A stretch of DNA of 64,000 nt from Saprolegnia diclina VS20. Taxonomy: Eukaryota; Oomycota; Saprolegniomycetes; Saprolegniales; Saprolegniaceae. Each line of letters opens with the position of its first letter. The stretch's first letter is position 1. A model generated the notes under the pieces. The model saw only the letters and a program-made list of their open reading frames with translations. It made no database searches and was not told the origin of the DNA. Location: contig NW_008246103.1 of the NCBI RefSeq assembly GCF_000281045.1, positions 91,961 through 155,960 on the forward strand. Direction: 5' to 3'. Positions 44,152-54,772 of this stretch are shown piece by piece. Both the position numbers and the translations under genes were made by a program.

Positions 44152-44655
44152 CTGTGTGGACAAACTGGACGCGATTAGTCGCTTGACGCGATCAACTAAG
44201 CTTTTTGGCACACGGGTCCTATCTCAGCACGCTACCGATGGCCTCGGGCCAAAGAGTGGCTTGAAGCGTCCGAGCATTCGCGTAAACCATGCACAGCTGG
44301 CTGTCCCAACCACCCTGCATGCGAATAGTACACGTCATCGCCATCACCAACGCATACTATGTGTTGGTGCGGCCAAATATATATGTTGGTCGGGTGAAAC
44401 ACTCACAGCAATGGCAAGCAGTGGCGTTCTCAATCTCGAGCTCAGCCTCGCTGCAGAAAACGTGCGGGATGCTATGCTACAGAGAACCAGTCGCGAGCAT
44501 GCTCGACTGCTTCTTGGCCCAGTGTTTTTGCCATCAAGAACACAATCTCGAGTATCGGTTACACCCGGCGGTGGTTGGGACATTGGGACAAACTGCGCAA
44601 TCACCACCAGCCGGTTTAGTCGATGGCGTTCAGTCGAAGTCCAACATCACTCAAG

Positions 44656-46247
44656 ATGACCAAGCACCAAGCCGGAAGCGCGCTCAAGGGCGGGCGCGGG
44701 AAGAAGGCCAAGGACGAGGCCGCCAAGAAGCCGCAGTACTCTGTACCGGAAGAGGTCATCCCATTCATCTTCCAGTACCTCTCGTGGCGCGACGGGTACC
44801 GCGCCGGCCGCGTCTCGCGCGCGTGGCACGAGGCGCATGCGTCCATCTTGCTCCCGACGTCGCCGATGCAAGTGGGCCTGCACTGGCGCGCGTCCACGTA
44901 CACTGGTGAGAGCTGGGACGACATTCTGAGCGAGTTTGCGCCCGATGACACGTGCTTTGCCTCGCAGTATGCGCCGCAGCTCGCGATGCTTACCGTCTCG
45001 GGGTTGCCCCACGCGTTGCGGCGCCCAACGGGATGGAACAAGCTTTTCCATGTGATTCAAGAACGCAAGCTACTGCCTCGCGCCTGCACGATCATTTGTA
45101 TGTACAGCGACTTTGGCATCATGGCCTCCACCGCCGCCGGCGGCCACTACGACCTCTCGGAGCTCGAGAGCTCGGCCATCGACGACATGGCTGTGAACAT
45201 CACGGTTGGGTACTTTCCCAATACGACGCTTCAGGTGCTAGAGCCCACGAAGCACGAGATCCGAGATGGCCTCTTGACGCCAGCGCTCTCGCCGTCAACC
45301 AACTCGATCCTCGTGTACAGTACCAACGGCGCGCAGTGCGACCACCTTGTCCGACTCATGGCCACCGTGCATACGAGCGCCAACATTGTTGGGACGATCC
45401 TTCCGTTCACGGACCGCTGCGTGCCCATAGCCGTTCGGCGCATCTCGCCCGCGGGCCCTAGCATCTCACACCCGACCCACCTCTGCGTGGCCTTTGACGG
45501 CCGCGTCGCGAGTGCACCGTTCGTCTCGCTTGGCTTCAAGACCATTTCACCCATCCTTCAGGTAGGTGTGGTGACCATGAACACGGTGTTGTATCCTCAT
45601 GTGCCTAGTGCGAGCACATGCAGACGCGCCGGCATCCGTACTTCAAAGTGCTCCATACGTTCGAGTCGGTCGCGGTCGCCGCGTCACCGACGTCCCCCGC
45701 CATGTCAGTAGCGCCCATCCAACTCCTCAATAGTGTGGCCGAAGCGTCGGGAAATGTGTACCTCTTCAAGGCAGAGACCGAAGCCGAGATCGCCGCCTTC
45801 ATCGCGGCGCCCCACGCTGTGCACCTCGACCGCACCGTGTGCATTTACGACAAGCAGCACGGCATTGTGTTTTCGCAAGCGGACGCGGAGAGCGGCGCGG
45901 CGCCGTGGTGCGAAGGTATGTTTGGCGTCTTTTGCGTCCAGGACGCTGTCGCCGGCCAGTCGGACCTCGCGCACGCGCTCGCCTTGGCCAAGGCTGCTGC
46001 GTCCGGTGCCACGGTCCTCGGCGGGCTCACGTACCCGTGCGCAGCCCGTGGTGAAGGCTTTTACGGCGAGAACGACGTCGAGGCCCATACCTTTGCCAGC
46101 GTGTTTCCGGACACGCCGCTCGCGGGCGTCATTTCGGGCGGCGAGATTGGTCCGCTGGCGATGCCCGGCGGTAGCCTCTCGCCCGACCGGAAGATCGACA
46201 TGCAGTCGTACACGACGTGTGGCGCGCTCTTCTACCTCCGCCCATAA
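44656..46247 (+). CDS. F-box protein with FIST-type C-terminal domain (FBXO22-like)
   Basis: The ATG at 44656 (MTKHQAGSALKGG) was preferred; 44623 is an in-frame alternative. The F-box lies at about residues 30-65 (VPEEVIPFIFQYLSWRDGYRAGRVSRAWHEA). A FIST-like domain follows and spans one intron near 45560-45609 that joins ISPILQ to CEHMQTRRHPYFKVL. The end carries VFPDTPLAGVISGGEIGPL and a terminal YTTCGALFYLRP, close to FBXO22, where FIST follows the F-box. It probably acts as the substrate receptor of an SCF ubiquitin ligase; the target is unknown. FIST domains were described as small-molecule sensors in bacteria. Confidence 0.78.
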
Positions 46248-46791
46248 TCGCCATTTAAGAAAATGCTCCGAAGCCCATGCGTTATGCGATGCAACATGGA
46301 GCGTCGACTGTGCTTGCGTCGACAAGAAGCCAAACACAGAGGACGTACTGCGCCAACAAGCAGATTGTGAGGTGGAAGAACTAGTGTTCTGGCCACACCT
46401 ACAGTACGTGCCAGTGTACCTTGGCGCCTTGCCAGCAGTGTTTTCACATGGCGCTCGTTTACTTTTGGTGGGCGAAGGACGCGCGAGCGGACGTGATAGC
46501 GTTCTGCTGTTGATGGCGTCGGACAAGGAAGACGCCATTCGATGGCGAGGCCTTCGTGGGCCTTCGGTCACGATCGGCAACGTGTGTGGGTGAGGGCTGG
46601 GGCTCATTCGCGTCGGCGTCATCCGTCGTGAAGGCTATGGCACCTCAGTCCAGGAAGTCCATGTAGCCTGAGGATCCTGGCGCCGCACTCTGCTTGAACA
46701 TACCGAGGCATGCAGACGGGCGAGTCAAGTGCAATCGGAGGCATACACTGCGAAACGATCTATTGGTGTAGCGGGCTGCTGTTTCTACTTC
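46248..46791. other. Convergent spacer
   Basis: 544 bp between convergent gene ends. A minus-strand frame covers part of it and the preceding gene, but its codon pattern is that of an antisense shadow. No gene recognised. Confidence 0.5.
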
Positions 46792-47445
46792 TTACTGCTG
46801 CTTCTTGCTCAACTCGACGGCCGCCGTGACGAGGTCGCGGAGGATGACGCAGAGGCGCTTGTGGTTATAAATGCGTTTGTCGTACCGGTCTTCGGCGAGC
46901 TTGACGAGGCGCTTGTCCTTGTTGTAGCGCGGGCCGGCGAGCTGCAGGAAGATCTCCATGGCCTTCTCGTCGAGGCTCAGCGCGCTCAGCGGCACCTCGA
47001 ACGTGACCTTGGTGTCGAACGTCGTCTGGTCGTCCAAAAAGAGGAGGTTGTCGAAATCTTCGAGCGTCACGTTCATCTGAATCGCAATCTTGGAGCCGTC
47101 GAGCGCCGGGTGGATCTCGCTCTCCCACGAGTGGTCCATGAGTGGCACAAGGTCCTCAAACACCTGGAGCATCTCGACTTCGTGCTTCATGTCGTCGTCA
47201 AAGGTGGCGGGAAAGTCCGTGTTCCACCACAGCGGGTTCTCAAAGTGCTCCTGGATCTCGGGCAGGTCGTTGCCCTCCCACGTGTCAAAGGCCGTGTGGA
47301 AGAGCTGCTCAATGTCGCCGGCGCCGGTCTCGTAGTTCTCTTCTTCGCCGCCCTTGCGGACGTCGGCGAAGCCACGGGCGACGGCGAAGCGGCGGGCAGC
47401 CGCCATGCCACTGCGGGTCGCAAGAAGACGGGCTCGGGACAACAT
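46792..47445 (-). CDS. MRPS35: Mitochondrial ribosomal protein mS35
   Basis: 217 residues, single exon. The N-terminus MLSRARLLATRSGMAAARRFAVARGF is an Arg-rich mitochondrial targeting sequence. The core carries HFENPLWWNTDFP and the family's most conserved part, VTFEVPLSALSLDEKAMEIFLQLAGPRY followed by DKRIYNHKRLCVILRDLV. This is the mS35 (MRPS35/Rsm24) small-subunit protein of the mitoribosome. The start codon is the first ATG after an upstream stop in frame, and targeting fits it. Confidence 0.85.
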   Translation of the reverse strand: MLSRARLLATRSGMAAARRFAVARGFADVRKGGEEENYETGAGDIEQLFHTAFDTWEGNDLPEIQEHFENPLWWNTDFPATFDDDMKHEVEMLQVFEDLVPLMDHSWESEIHPALDGSKIAIQMNVTLEDFDNLLFLDDQTTFDTKVTFEVPLSALSLDEKAMEIFLQLAGPRYNKDKRLVKLAEDRYDKRIYNHKRLCVILRDLVTAAVELSKKQQ

Positions 47446-47957
47446 GGCCTGCTTTCAATAACTGGTGCACAAAAACCAATCACCAATTTCCTCTTTCTTT
47501 TAATACTCAGAGCGAAGAGACCTCTTAAAACACATACCTCCCACAACATATAGGAAGACAGCCAATCGCAAGCGACCAAATCATCACTTTGATGCTGTCG
47601 CGGTGCGGGCCGGCAATCAATTGACCCGATACAACCTCGGTCTACGCAGCTGCCGTAGCACAGATATGGTGGTGCAAGCCACATGCACCCATCATCGAAT
47701 GCACTCGACAACGGGCGGCGAGCAGGTGTACGTGGCGATCCTCAGCGTCGCGCTGGCATGACGTGGCAACTGCATGTGGATTCAGCAATAATCTGATTGG
47801 GGGCAAGGATCTGGATGCATTTAAATCCACGCGCGGTGCAAAATACAATGGAATGCAGTTCCTTTATTTAGGTTGTTGTAGGGAGAATTAAATGTTATGA
47901 AATAAATTGACGACATTGCGGCAGTGTGTCTCCGACGCCATTTTCGATCCAGCGGCC
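47446..47957. other. Divergent spacer between mS35 and COPE
   Basis: 512 bp shared by two divergently transcribed housekeeping genes. No coding exon recognised. Confidence 0.5.
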
Positions 47958-48824
47958 ATGAGCGAACCGGACGAGCTCTTTACGCTGAAGAACCAGTTCT
48001 GGGTCGGCAACTTCCGCAACGCGATCCAGGAAGCGACGGTGCTCAGCCACATCCCCGAGGCCCAGAAGATGGACCGCGACGTGTACGTCTTCCGTGCGCA
48101 GCTCGCGCTCAAGAACTACGAGGGCGTGCTGCAAGCGATCCCGGCCGACGCGCCGATCTCGCTCAGTGCCATCAAGCTCTACGCCACGTACCTCAATGGC
48201 GGTGACGCCGAGATCACGCTCCTTACGCTGCGCGAGTGGCTGAGCACGCACCACGGCGAGAACCCGCACTTGCTGCTGGTCGCGGGGCTTATCTTCATGC
48301 AAGAACACAAGTTTTCGGACGCACTCTCGGCGCTCACGCGTGGCCGGTCGCTCGAGCATCTTATGTACACGGTGCTGCTCTACCTCAAGATGGACCGTAT
48401 CGACCTGGCTGAGAAGCAGATCCAAGACATGAAGCGCATCGACGAGGATGCGACAACGACACAGCTCGCCAAGTCGTGGACCATGGTTTCCAAGGGCGGG
48501 CCTGTCTGCGACGAGGCCGCGCTGCACTTCCAGGAGCTCGGCGACCGTTTTGGCGCATCGGCACAGCTCCTCAACGGCGCGGCGGTCGCGTACATGGGCC
48601 TGCTCAACTTTCCGGAGGCGGACCGCCTCCTGCACGAGGCGCTGGCAAAGGACCCGACGTTCGAAGATACGTACGTTAACCTGGTTGTGGTTGCGCAGCA
48701 CTTGAAGAAGGACAGCTCGGCGTACGTGGCGCAGCTCCAGCAGCTCAACCCAAAGAACGAGTGGCTCGAGTCGTACCTGCACCTCGAGAGCGGCTTTGCG
48801 CGCCTCGCGGCTTCGTACTGCTAA
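47958..48824 (+). CDS. COPE: Coatomer subunit epsilon
   Basis: 288 residues, single exon. Start MSEPDELFTLKNQFWVGNF at 47958; the upstream in-frame TTG at 47907 is not a normal start. Epsilon-COP stabilises alpha-COP in the COPI coat, which returns cargo from Golgi to ER. The N-terminus (LKNQFWVGNFRNAIQEA) and the TPR-like helical repeats match the family, for example FPEADRLLHEALAKDPTFEDTYVNLVV. The length is close to the usual 300. Confidence 0.93.
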   Translation: MSEPDELFTLKNQFWVGNFRNAIQEATVLSHIPEAQKMDRDVYVFRAQLALKNYEGVLQAIPADAPISLSAIKLYATYLNGGDAEITLLTLREWLSTHHGENPHLLLVAGLIFMQEHKFSDALSALTRGRSLEHLMYTVLLYLKMDRIDLAEKQIQDMKRIDEDATTTQLAKSWTMVSKGGPVCDEAALHFQELGDRFGASAQLLNGAAVAYMGLLNFPEADRLLHEALAKDPTFEDTYVNLVVVAQHLKKDSSAYVAQLQQLNPKNEWLESYLHLESGFARLAASYC

Positions 48825-48931
48825 GCCGATAGGATCCTATTACACGTGCCAATACTACTACCTACTACGACTACTACTGCAACGTGCGTGGGTCAATGTT
48901 GTTATTTTATTGTATACATATATGGGCATCG

Positions 48932-49687
48932 CTAGGCGTAGTTGCTCGTGCGGCGGCGGGTCGAGGACGACGACAGGACGCGGTCCTCGAGATGCATGCG
49001 ACCGGCACCCACGAGCCGACTGCTTCCAGTGGTCGAGCTGTTGGACGACGACTTGGTGAGCTTTCCGTTGACGAACTCTTCAACCTTGGTCTCGACACGA
49101 CCGTCGGGGTGCTGGATCGACGTCGTCTTCTTCGTCACGGTCTGGCCCGTATGGTCGCGGAACATGGACGTGCTGCTGGAGCTGCTCGTGAAGCCACCGC
49201 CGCCAAACCCCGAGCTCATCGAGAGGAGGCTGCTGCTGCCGCCACCAAAGCCGCCCATCATGAGGTCGTCCATGTCCATCATCATCATCCCGAGACCGCC
49301 AAAGCCAAACGGATCGCGCTGCGTCGTCGTCGAGCGTGCTCGGGCGCGGGGCATCGGGTCCATCATGAACGGGTCGCGGCCGCCAAAGAAGGCTTGGAAG
49401 AGGTCGCGCGCGTCAAAGAACGTGAACGGCTGGAACGCAGATGCATCTTGGTAGCAAAAGCTGGCGCTGCGGCCGTACTTGCGGCCATGGTCGTACTCTT
49501 GCCGCTTGGCCGCGTCGCTCAGGATCGCGTACGCCTCGCCGATCTTCTTGAAGCGGTCTTCGGCGCCAGGCTCCTTGTTCTTATCCGGATGCCACTTGAT
49601 CGCGAGCTTGCGATACGCGAGCTTGATCTCGGCCTCTGTCGCGGTCTCGGGCACCTCGAGCACGTCGTAGTACGTTGTGTCGGCCAT
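48932..49687 (-). CDS. DnaJ co-chaperone, DNAJB6/DNAJB2-like
   Basis: 251 residues from [16 protein letters not shown] at 49687; an upstream ATG at 49714 is possible. The J-domain (residues 5-70) has the HPD tripeptide in [20 protein letters not shown], needed to trigger Hsp70 ATPase, then [10 protein letters not shown]. Next come a Phe/Gly/Met-rich middle ([33 protein letters not shown]), a Ser-rich stretch and a beta-rich C-terminus ([23 protein letters not shown]). This order matches DNAJB6-type chaperones that hold aggregation-prone clients. No zinc-finger region, so it is type II. Tail-to-tail with COPE. Confidence 0.88.
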   Translation of the reverse strand: MADTTYYDVLEVPETATEAEIKLAYRKLAIKWHPDKNKEPGAEDRFKKIGEAYAILSDAAKRQEYDHGRKYGRSASFCYQDASAFQPFTFFDARDLFQAFFGGRDPFMMDPMPRARARSTTTQRDPFGFGGLGMMMMDMDDLMMGGFGGGSSSLLSMSSGFGGGGFTSSSSSTSMFRDHTGQTVTKKTTSIQHPDGRVETKVEEFVNGKLTKSSSNSSTTGSSRLVGAGRMHLEDRVLSSSSTRRRTSNYA

Positions 49688-50241
49688 GGCGTCAGATCTA
49701 AAATTACGGGCCATTGCGGCTTGCCACGTTTGCTTCGAGAAAATTCTACCAAACTTTATATTTCCGCCGGATAAACCTCTAGCAATACATGTCTGCGCAT
49801 CCCAGTGCAGCCTTGAACAGCAAGGGGTATCGACGACGACCTCCCTTGAAGGAGTGGATCCGAAGACGGACGCTTGTGCGGTACCTACAGTACATCTTTC
49901 AATAGGTAGCAAGCGCGACGCCGAATACGTTGGGGCAAATGTGTGATGCTCGTTTACGTAGCAGAGGCAAAATGTTGCGTGAGTTTAGATCACACACTAT
50001 TTCATGTACTTGAAGGTGATGCTCCTGGCCGCAGACGATATTGCTGCTTTGTGAAAGCGCATGGCTGCTTACGGTCTCGTACCGCCTTCTTTAGAAGCAA
50101 AATGTAAGTTTGTGAAGTGAATGCCGCTGGTCTTACTACTTCTCTGTGCCGATTTCGTTCGCGAGCAGTTCTATTGTAATAGTGTTACAACGGATAACAG
50201 TATTTTACCGGTATTGCCCTTCGCCGATCCAGCCCGACAGC
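49688..50241. other. Divergent spacer between DnaJ and GTPase-SH2 genes
   Basis: 554 bp containing both promoters. No coding exon recognised. Confidence 0.5.
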
Positions 50242-52374
50242 ATGAGCACGACGACCGATGAGACGTCGTCCATGGCGAGCATGTTCTCACGCATGATTGC
50301 CTCGCGCTTGTAAGTTGACATGTGCTATGTGAAGACGCATCGACGCATGCGGGTAGCACCATTGGCGACGTGGACAGTAGCAGCAGCCAGCACACCAAGA
50401 AGCCGACGACGCCAACGATCCCGGCCGAGCTCGAGCTCAAGATCGCGCTCGTGGGCGGCAACGGCGTCGTACGCTCTCATCTCGATGCTCGCTGGTATGT
50501 GGATCACGCGTGGGACCCTAGGGCAAGACGTCGATCGTGCGCCGATGGCTCAAGCGACCGTACCAGTCGGCGTACAGCCAGACCATCGGCGTCGACGTGA
50601 GCACGCTCCTCTACCCGTACGGTCCGTCCAAGCAGCCCGTCAAGATCCAAGTCTGGGACGTCTCGTCCGCCGAGGTCGACAATACGAGCTTGCACGAGCT
50701 CCTCTGCGACGACCTCGACGGTATCTTCTTCGTCTTCAACGTCCATCGCGTGAGCTCGATTGCGGCCATTGACGCGTGGCGAACGCAGCTTGCGGCGTTC
50801 ATCTCGTCGAGCGAAGTGCCCTTTTACCTTCTCTGCCACAAGGCCGACATGCTACAGAAGCGCGTCATGACGAGCGATGACATTGAAGCCTACGCGCGGG
50901 TACGTCCCTTCTGCGATTCCGCAACCTTCATGGCGACATGCGCAGACGGCCGGGTACCGTGGGTGGTCGTGGACCGTCGGGCGCATGGGGTTGGGCGAAA
51001 GCGACCGCAACCCTGCCGTGATCGAAGCACTCGACAAGATGGTACCGCTCACTCTCGCAGTACGTAGCCGTGGGTTCAACAGACGGTGGCGTAGGTCGAC
51101 TGCATCTGCAAAAGCGAGCCGCTCGACGTCCTTGTCAAGGCGCGTCGCGCGATGGCGTCGCCGCCCACGGTGCGCCATCCATTCATGTCTTCCTCTACGC
51201 ATCCTTCGGACGATGTAGATGCTGCTGACGCCAAACGCCGAGCGCTTCATCGAGTCGACGCCACCGTGCTTCTCATCGGCCGTGCTCCACGTGCCGACGC
51301 AAGCGATCACAACGATCCCGCGGTCCACAAGTGACGTTGACGCGCCGTCGGGCTTTGGCGCCAACTGGATGTTTGGCGATATGAAAGGGCAGTATCTCGA
51401 GGAAAAAGAAGCGTCGTCCGAAGTGGACTTTGCGTTTCACGACGTCCGCGCGCCGCCACCCAGCAGCGACGATTCGCCTGTCTCCGCGATGAGCCACGAG
51501 AGTGACGACGACGACGAGGGCTGGCAGTTCTTTGCCGGTAGCATTGAGCGCCACAAGGCTGAAAACATTTTGAGGTCCGTGTGCAGATATGGAGGTAGCG
51601 ACGTGACGAGTTGCATAGTGCACGAGGCGAAGGCGCCTTCCTCGTTCGCCGAAAGGACTCGCAGACGCTCGTGCTCTCGTACAACGGCGCCGACGACATT
51701 CACCACGTGCTTCTCGAGTTTCACGACGGCCGGTACCACATTGGGTCGGCCAAGGTAGCGTGCATGTGGATCGCGGCCGCTGAGGGTTTCCTAGTCGTCG
51801 CTCAACCAGCCGTCGTTTCCAACGCTCGCTGCGTGCCTCCAGAGCATCCAGCGCTACGCGAGCCACGGCATCGTGTTTCGCCGGCGCCAGCGCTTCCGTG
51901 TCGGGGAAAAGCCGACAGCGTCGATTCTTCTCGAGCCCGAGACGACGCCGACGCCGCGCGCGCCGCCGCGAAGCGCGGGCAAGTCGGACATGGTCTGGCG
52001 CGTGAGTACGACCGAGTCGGGCGCGCTGCCGCGCCTCCAGTCGATGCAGGAGCGCCTCGACGTGCCACCAATCCAGCGTCTACAAGTGCTCACACGTGAC
52101 TTTTACGGCCGCCTCCGCACGCGTCTCCGCGCGTTGCTGCCCACGAGCTCCAATGGTACTCGTCTCTAAGCCAACGAGGGAATGACGAGGTCGCGTAGAG
52201 GAAGCCACAACGATTCAAGAACTCCTCGCGGTGGCGCTGGTCGAAGAGCGTGAAAATACACTGCAGGACGGTCGACGCACAGGCCTCGAAGACGCGTGGC
52301 GAAAGCTGGTCAAGGACATGGAGTCGTGGAATCAGATCTTAGCGACGCTCGTCCGTTCATATACCGTGTGGTGA
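50242..52374 (+). CDS. Degenerate Rab-like GTPase fused to an SH2 domain
   Basis: The exons read as one protein of about 590 residues across at least eight introns of about 43-55 bp. Start MSTTTDETSSMASMF. Residues 50-215 form a Ras/Rab fold: KIALVGGNGV/GKTS, with the P-loop split by an intron; QTIGVD as switch I; VWDVSSAE where WDTAGQE is expected; LLCHKAD where NKxD is expected. Both the switch II Gly and the catalytic Gln are lost, so hydrolysis is doubtful. After an acidic linker, residues about 343-430 form an SH2 domain: GWQFFAGSIERHKAENIL joined by a GT-AG intron to ARGEGAFLVRRKDSQTLVLSY. The FLVR arginine that binds phosphotyrosine is intact. The SH2 end is SSLNQPSFPTLAACLQ. The tail is basic then helical, ending LVRSYTVW. 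No prenylation cysteines. Role unknown; a phosphotyrosine-reading switch is inferred. Confidence 0.75.
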
Positions 52375-52705
52375 CCGACCTTGACACGATCCTGTGCGTA
52401 GGAAATCACGGCCCCGTAAGTCTGATATGGACTGATACGATCTGGTATTCCCAGTCGCGGTGCTCGTTTTGTCAAAACCTAAGAATCAACACTGGACTGC
52501 ACGGCATATGGTGTCATGACAGTTGTCGTGGATCGATAGACAATCTGTCCATTCGTATAGTAATTTGGTTGGTTTCGAGCACACGGATCAAAGCAAATGT
52601 GTGGTCTGCGCTGTGGCGCTGCCACGTCATCGGGTGATCGGCAGAAACCGAAAGATCGCAATCGATGTGGGGATAAGAAGGGTCCACAAATAGAAGGCAA
52701 CGAGC
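52375..52705. other. Spacer
   Basis: 331 bp between the GTPase-SH2 stop and the permease start. Nothing recognised. Confidence 0.5.
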
Positions 52706-54275
52706 ATGGGCCGACCAAGCGACGAGAAGAGTCTCCTGCCGCCTCTCAAGACGCCGACGCCGGCGCCAACGCACCAGCCGCTCTCGACGTGGGAGGTCAC
52801 ATTGCACTTGCTCAAGGGCAACATTGGCGCCGGCGCGCTCTCGCTCCCGTACGCGTTTGCAAAAGCGGGCATCTACGTCGCGCCAGTCGTCTACTTGTTC
52901 ATCGTATGCAGTTTGCGTTGCCTTGGACACTGAGTGGCGGTGTGTAGGTGGTCATTTGCATCTACAACATGAACCTGCTCCTCTACTGCAAAAACAAGCT
53001 GCGGCCCGAGCGCGGCATGACGTTTGGCGACGTGGGCGGCGAGCTCCTCGGGAAGCACGGGAAGCGCGCGGTCAACGTCTTCCTCGTTGGGACGCAGCTG
53101 AGCTTTTGCTGCGTCTTCTTCACCGTTGTCGCCACCAACCTCCACGCGATTTTGCCCGCCAAGTTCGACGCCATCGTTCGCTGCACGAGGCTGACATGGG
53201 CGTAGGCTCAGCCACGACTTCCAAGAGCGACAACTCATCTTGCTCATCTTTCCGATCATCCTCGGGCTATCTTGGATTCGCTCCTTGCACAAGATCACGC
53301 CCTTCTCGGCCCTCGGTACTGCGTAGCTTCCTTTCCATTAATCGACGTTGCCTCATGGAAATGATGCAACTAGCGACGTTTGCAGTCCTCCTTGGCATCG
53401 CTATTGTATTTTACTACTCGTACGCCTATGCGAGCGCCGCGCAGACGCCGCCGCCACTGGTGACGACGTTCGCGTGGTCACGCCTCCCCGAGTTTTACGG
53501 TGCGCTGCGAGCTTGGAGCATACGCTCACTGCACGACGTAGGCACGGCCGTCTACTCGTTTGAAGGCATCGGCCTCATCTTGCCGTTGGAGAAGGACATG
53601 CACGACAGACGGCTCTTCCGCGGCGTGCTGCTGCGCACCATGGCGTTCATCCTCATTCTCTTCCTCTTCCTTGGCGAGGTGCCAGTTCTCGCGTTTGGGT
53701 CGATTGAGAATGGCAGCATGACGGCCGTGCTCCAGCGGTACTTTCCTGGCTGGTCGGTCACGCTGGCGAATTTGCTCCTCGCGATCGCGTGCTTGTTTTC
53801 GTTTCCGATTCAGTTTTACCCGGCGCTCGAAGTCTTGGAGAAGCTCCTCGCGCGCCGCGGCTACCTCACGCCCAGCATCCAGACCTTCAGCGACGTTGCG
53901 CCGCCGCCACGAAGCCGGGTCTGCCCCACACGCTGCGCGCCAGTCGAACCGCCTGTGCCACAATGGCTCGAGAATATGCTCTCGACGTCGCAATATGAAG
54001 TGCGGCGTACGCTCTTCCGGTCGATGCTCGTCACGTGCTTGATGCTGGTCGCGATCTGCGTCCCGAACGTCGGCCTTCTCATTAGCCTCTTTGGCTCGGT
54101 GGGCTCGAGCATGCTAGCCGTGATCTTGCCGCCCGTGTTCTACCTCGCTCTGGAGCGCGACCGCGTCTGCGTGGCATCGTGGGCGCTGCACATCAGCATC
54201 GTCGCTGTCGGCTGCGTCGGCATGGTTGCCGGGACCATCCAAGCGCTCGACGACATATTTGCTACCTTCCAATAA
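52706..54275 (+). CDS. Amino acid/auxin permease family transporter (AAAP, SLC32/36/38-like)
   Basis: Proton- or Na+-coupled amino-acid transporter. Start MGRPSDEKSLLPPL at 52706. The first helix has the family signature LKGNIGAGALSLPYAFAKAG. The first intron (about 45 bp) joins YLFI to VVICIYNMNLLLY; at least two more shift frame before LATFAVLLGIAIVFYY. Further family parts are GTAVYSFEGIGLILPLEKDM, LFLFLGEVPVLAFG, and CLFSFPIQFYPALEVLE, with a C-terminal FGSVGSSMLAVILPPVFYL. About 11 helices are expected and most are visible. The GxxVYSFEGIGLILPLE segment favours the SLC36 (lysosomal or plasma-membrane PAT) branch. Substrate and membrane cannot be told. Confidence 0.88.
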
Positions 54276-54772
54276 GCGGGACCAACGTTGAGCTGTACGT
54301 ACTTTGGCGACAGAGATGATTCCATGCACACCGCACTGAGCATATGGCTGCAGGGCCAAGGACATGCAGGGAAAGAGGCGCACCACTGGCTCCTGCTGCT
54401 TCGCAACAGAGAGGACGTCGGGTCTTAGCGTTTGTTGCGCTGCATGGGCGGTATCATCATGGTAGAACCTGCGTGTGAAGATGTCATTGTGCTTGTGGTC
54501 ATGGCGCAGCGTCCCGAGGTAGTAGATCGCCATGGCGTTGGTTGTTGCGACGCGGCTGGCTTGCCAAGATCCCAATCTGGCGACTTTGAGCCAATCAGAA
54601 CTCGCCACCAATTCTGCCACCGGGTTTCTTCCGGGAAATATATGCTTTGTGAGAGGTTTTCTTTCTTGAGAAAGCCCCAGCACTTGACGTAGCGATCTCG
54701 ACTTGGCCACAAATATAAGATTTCACAGTATTTTCGTCGACGCCAGGCTGGGCCACAACGAGATTTTCGAGC
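54276..54772. other. Spacer
   Basis: 497 bp. Only short frames with no similarity; presumably permease 3' UTR and TM9SF promoter. Confidence 0.5.

Noticed and set aside
45705-46622. 305-codon minus-strand frame opposite the FIST domain
   Set aside because: Antisense of a clear coding exon, with no recognisable domain of its own.
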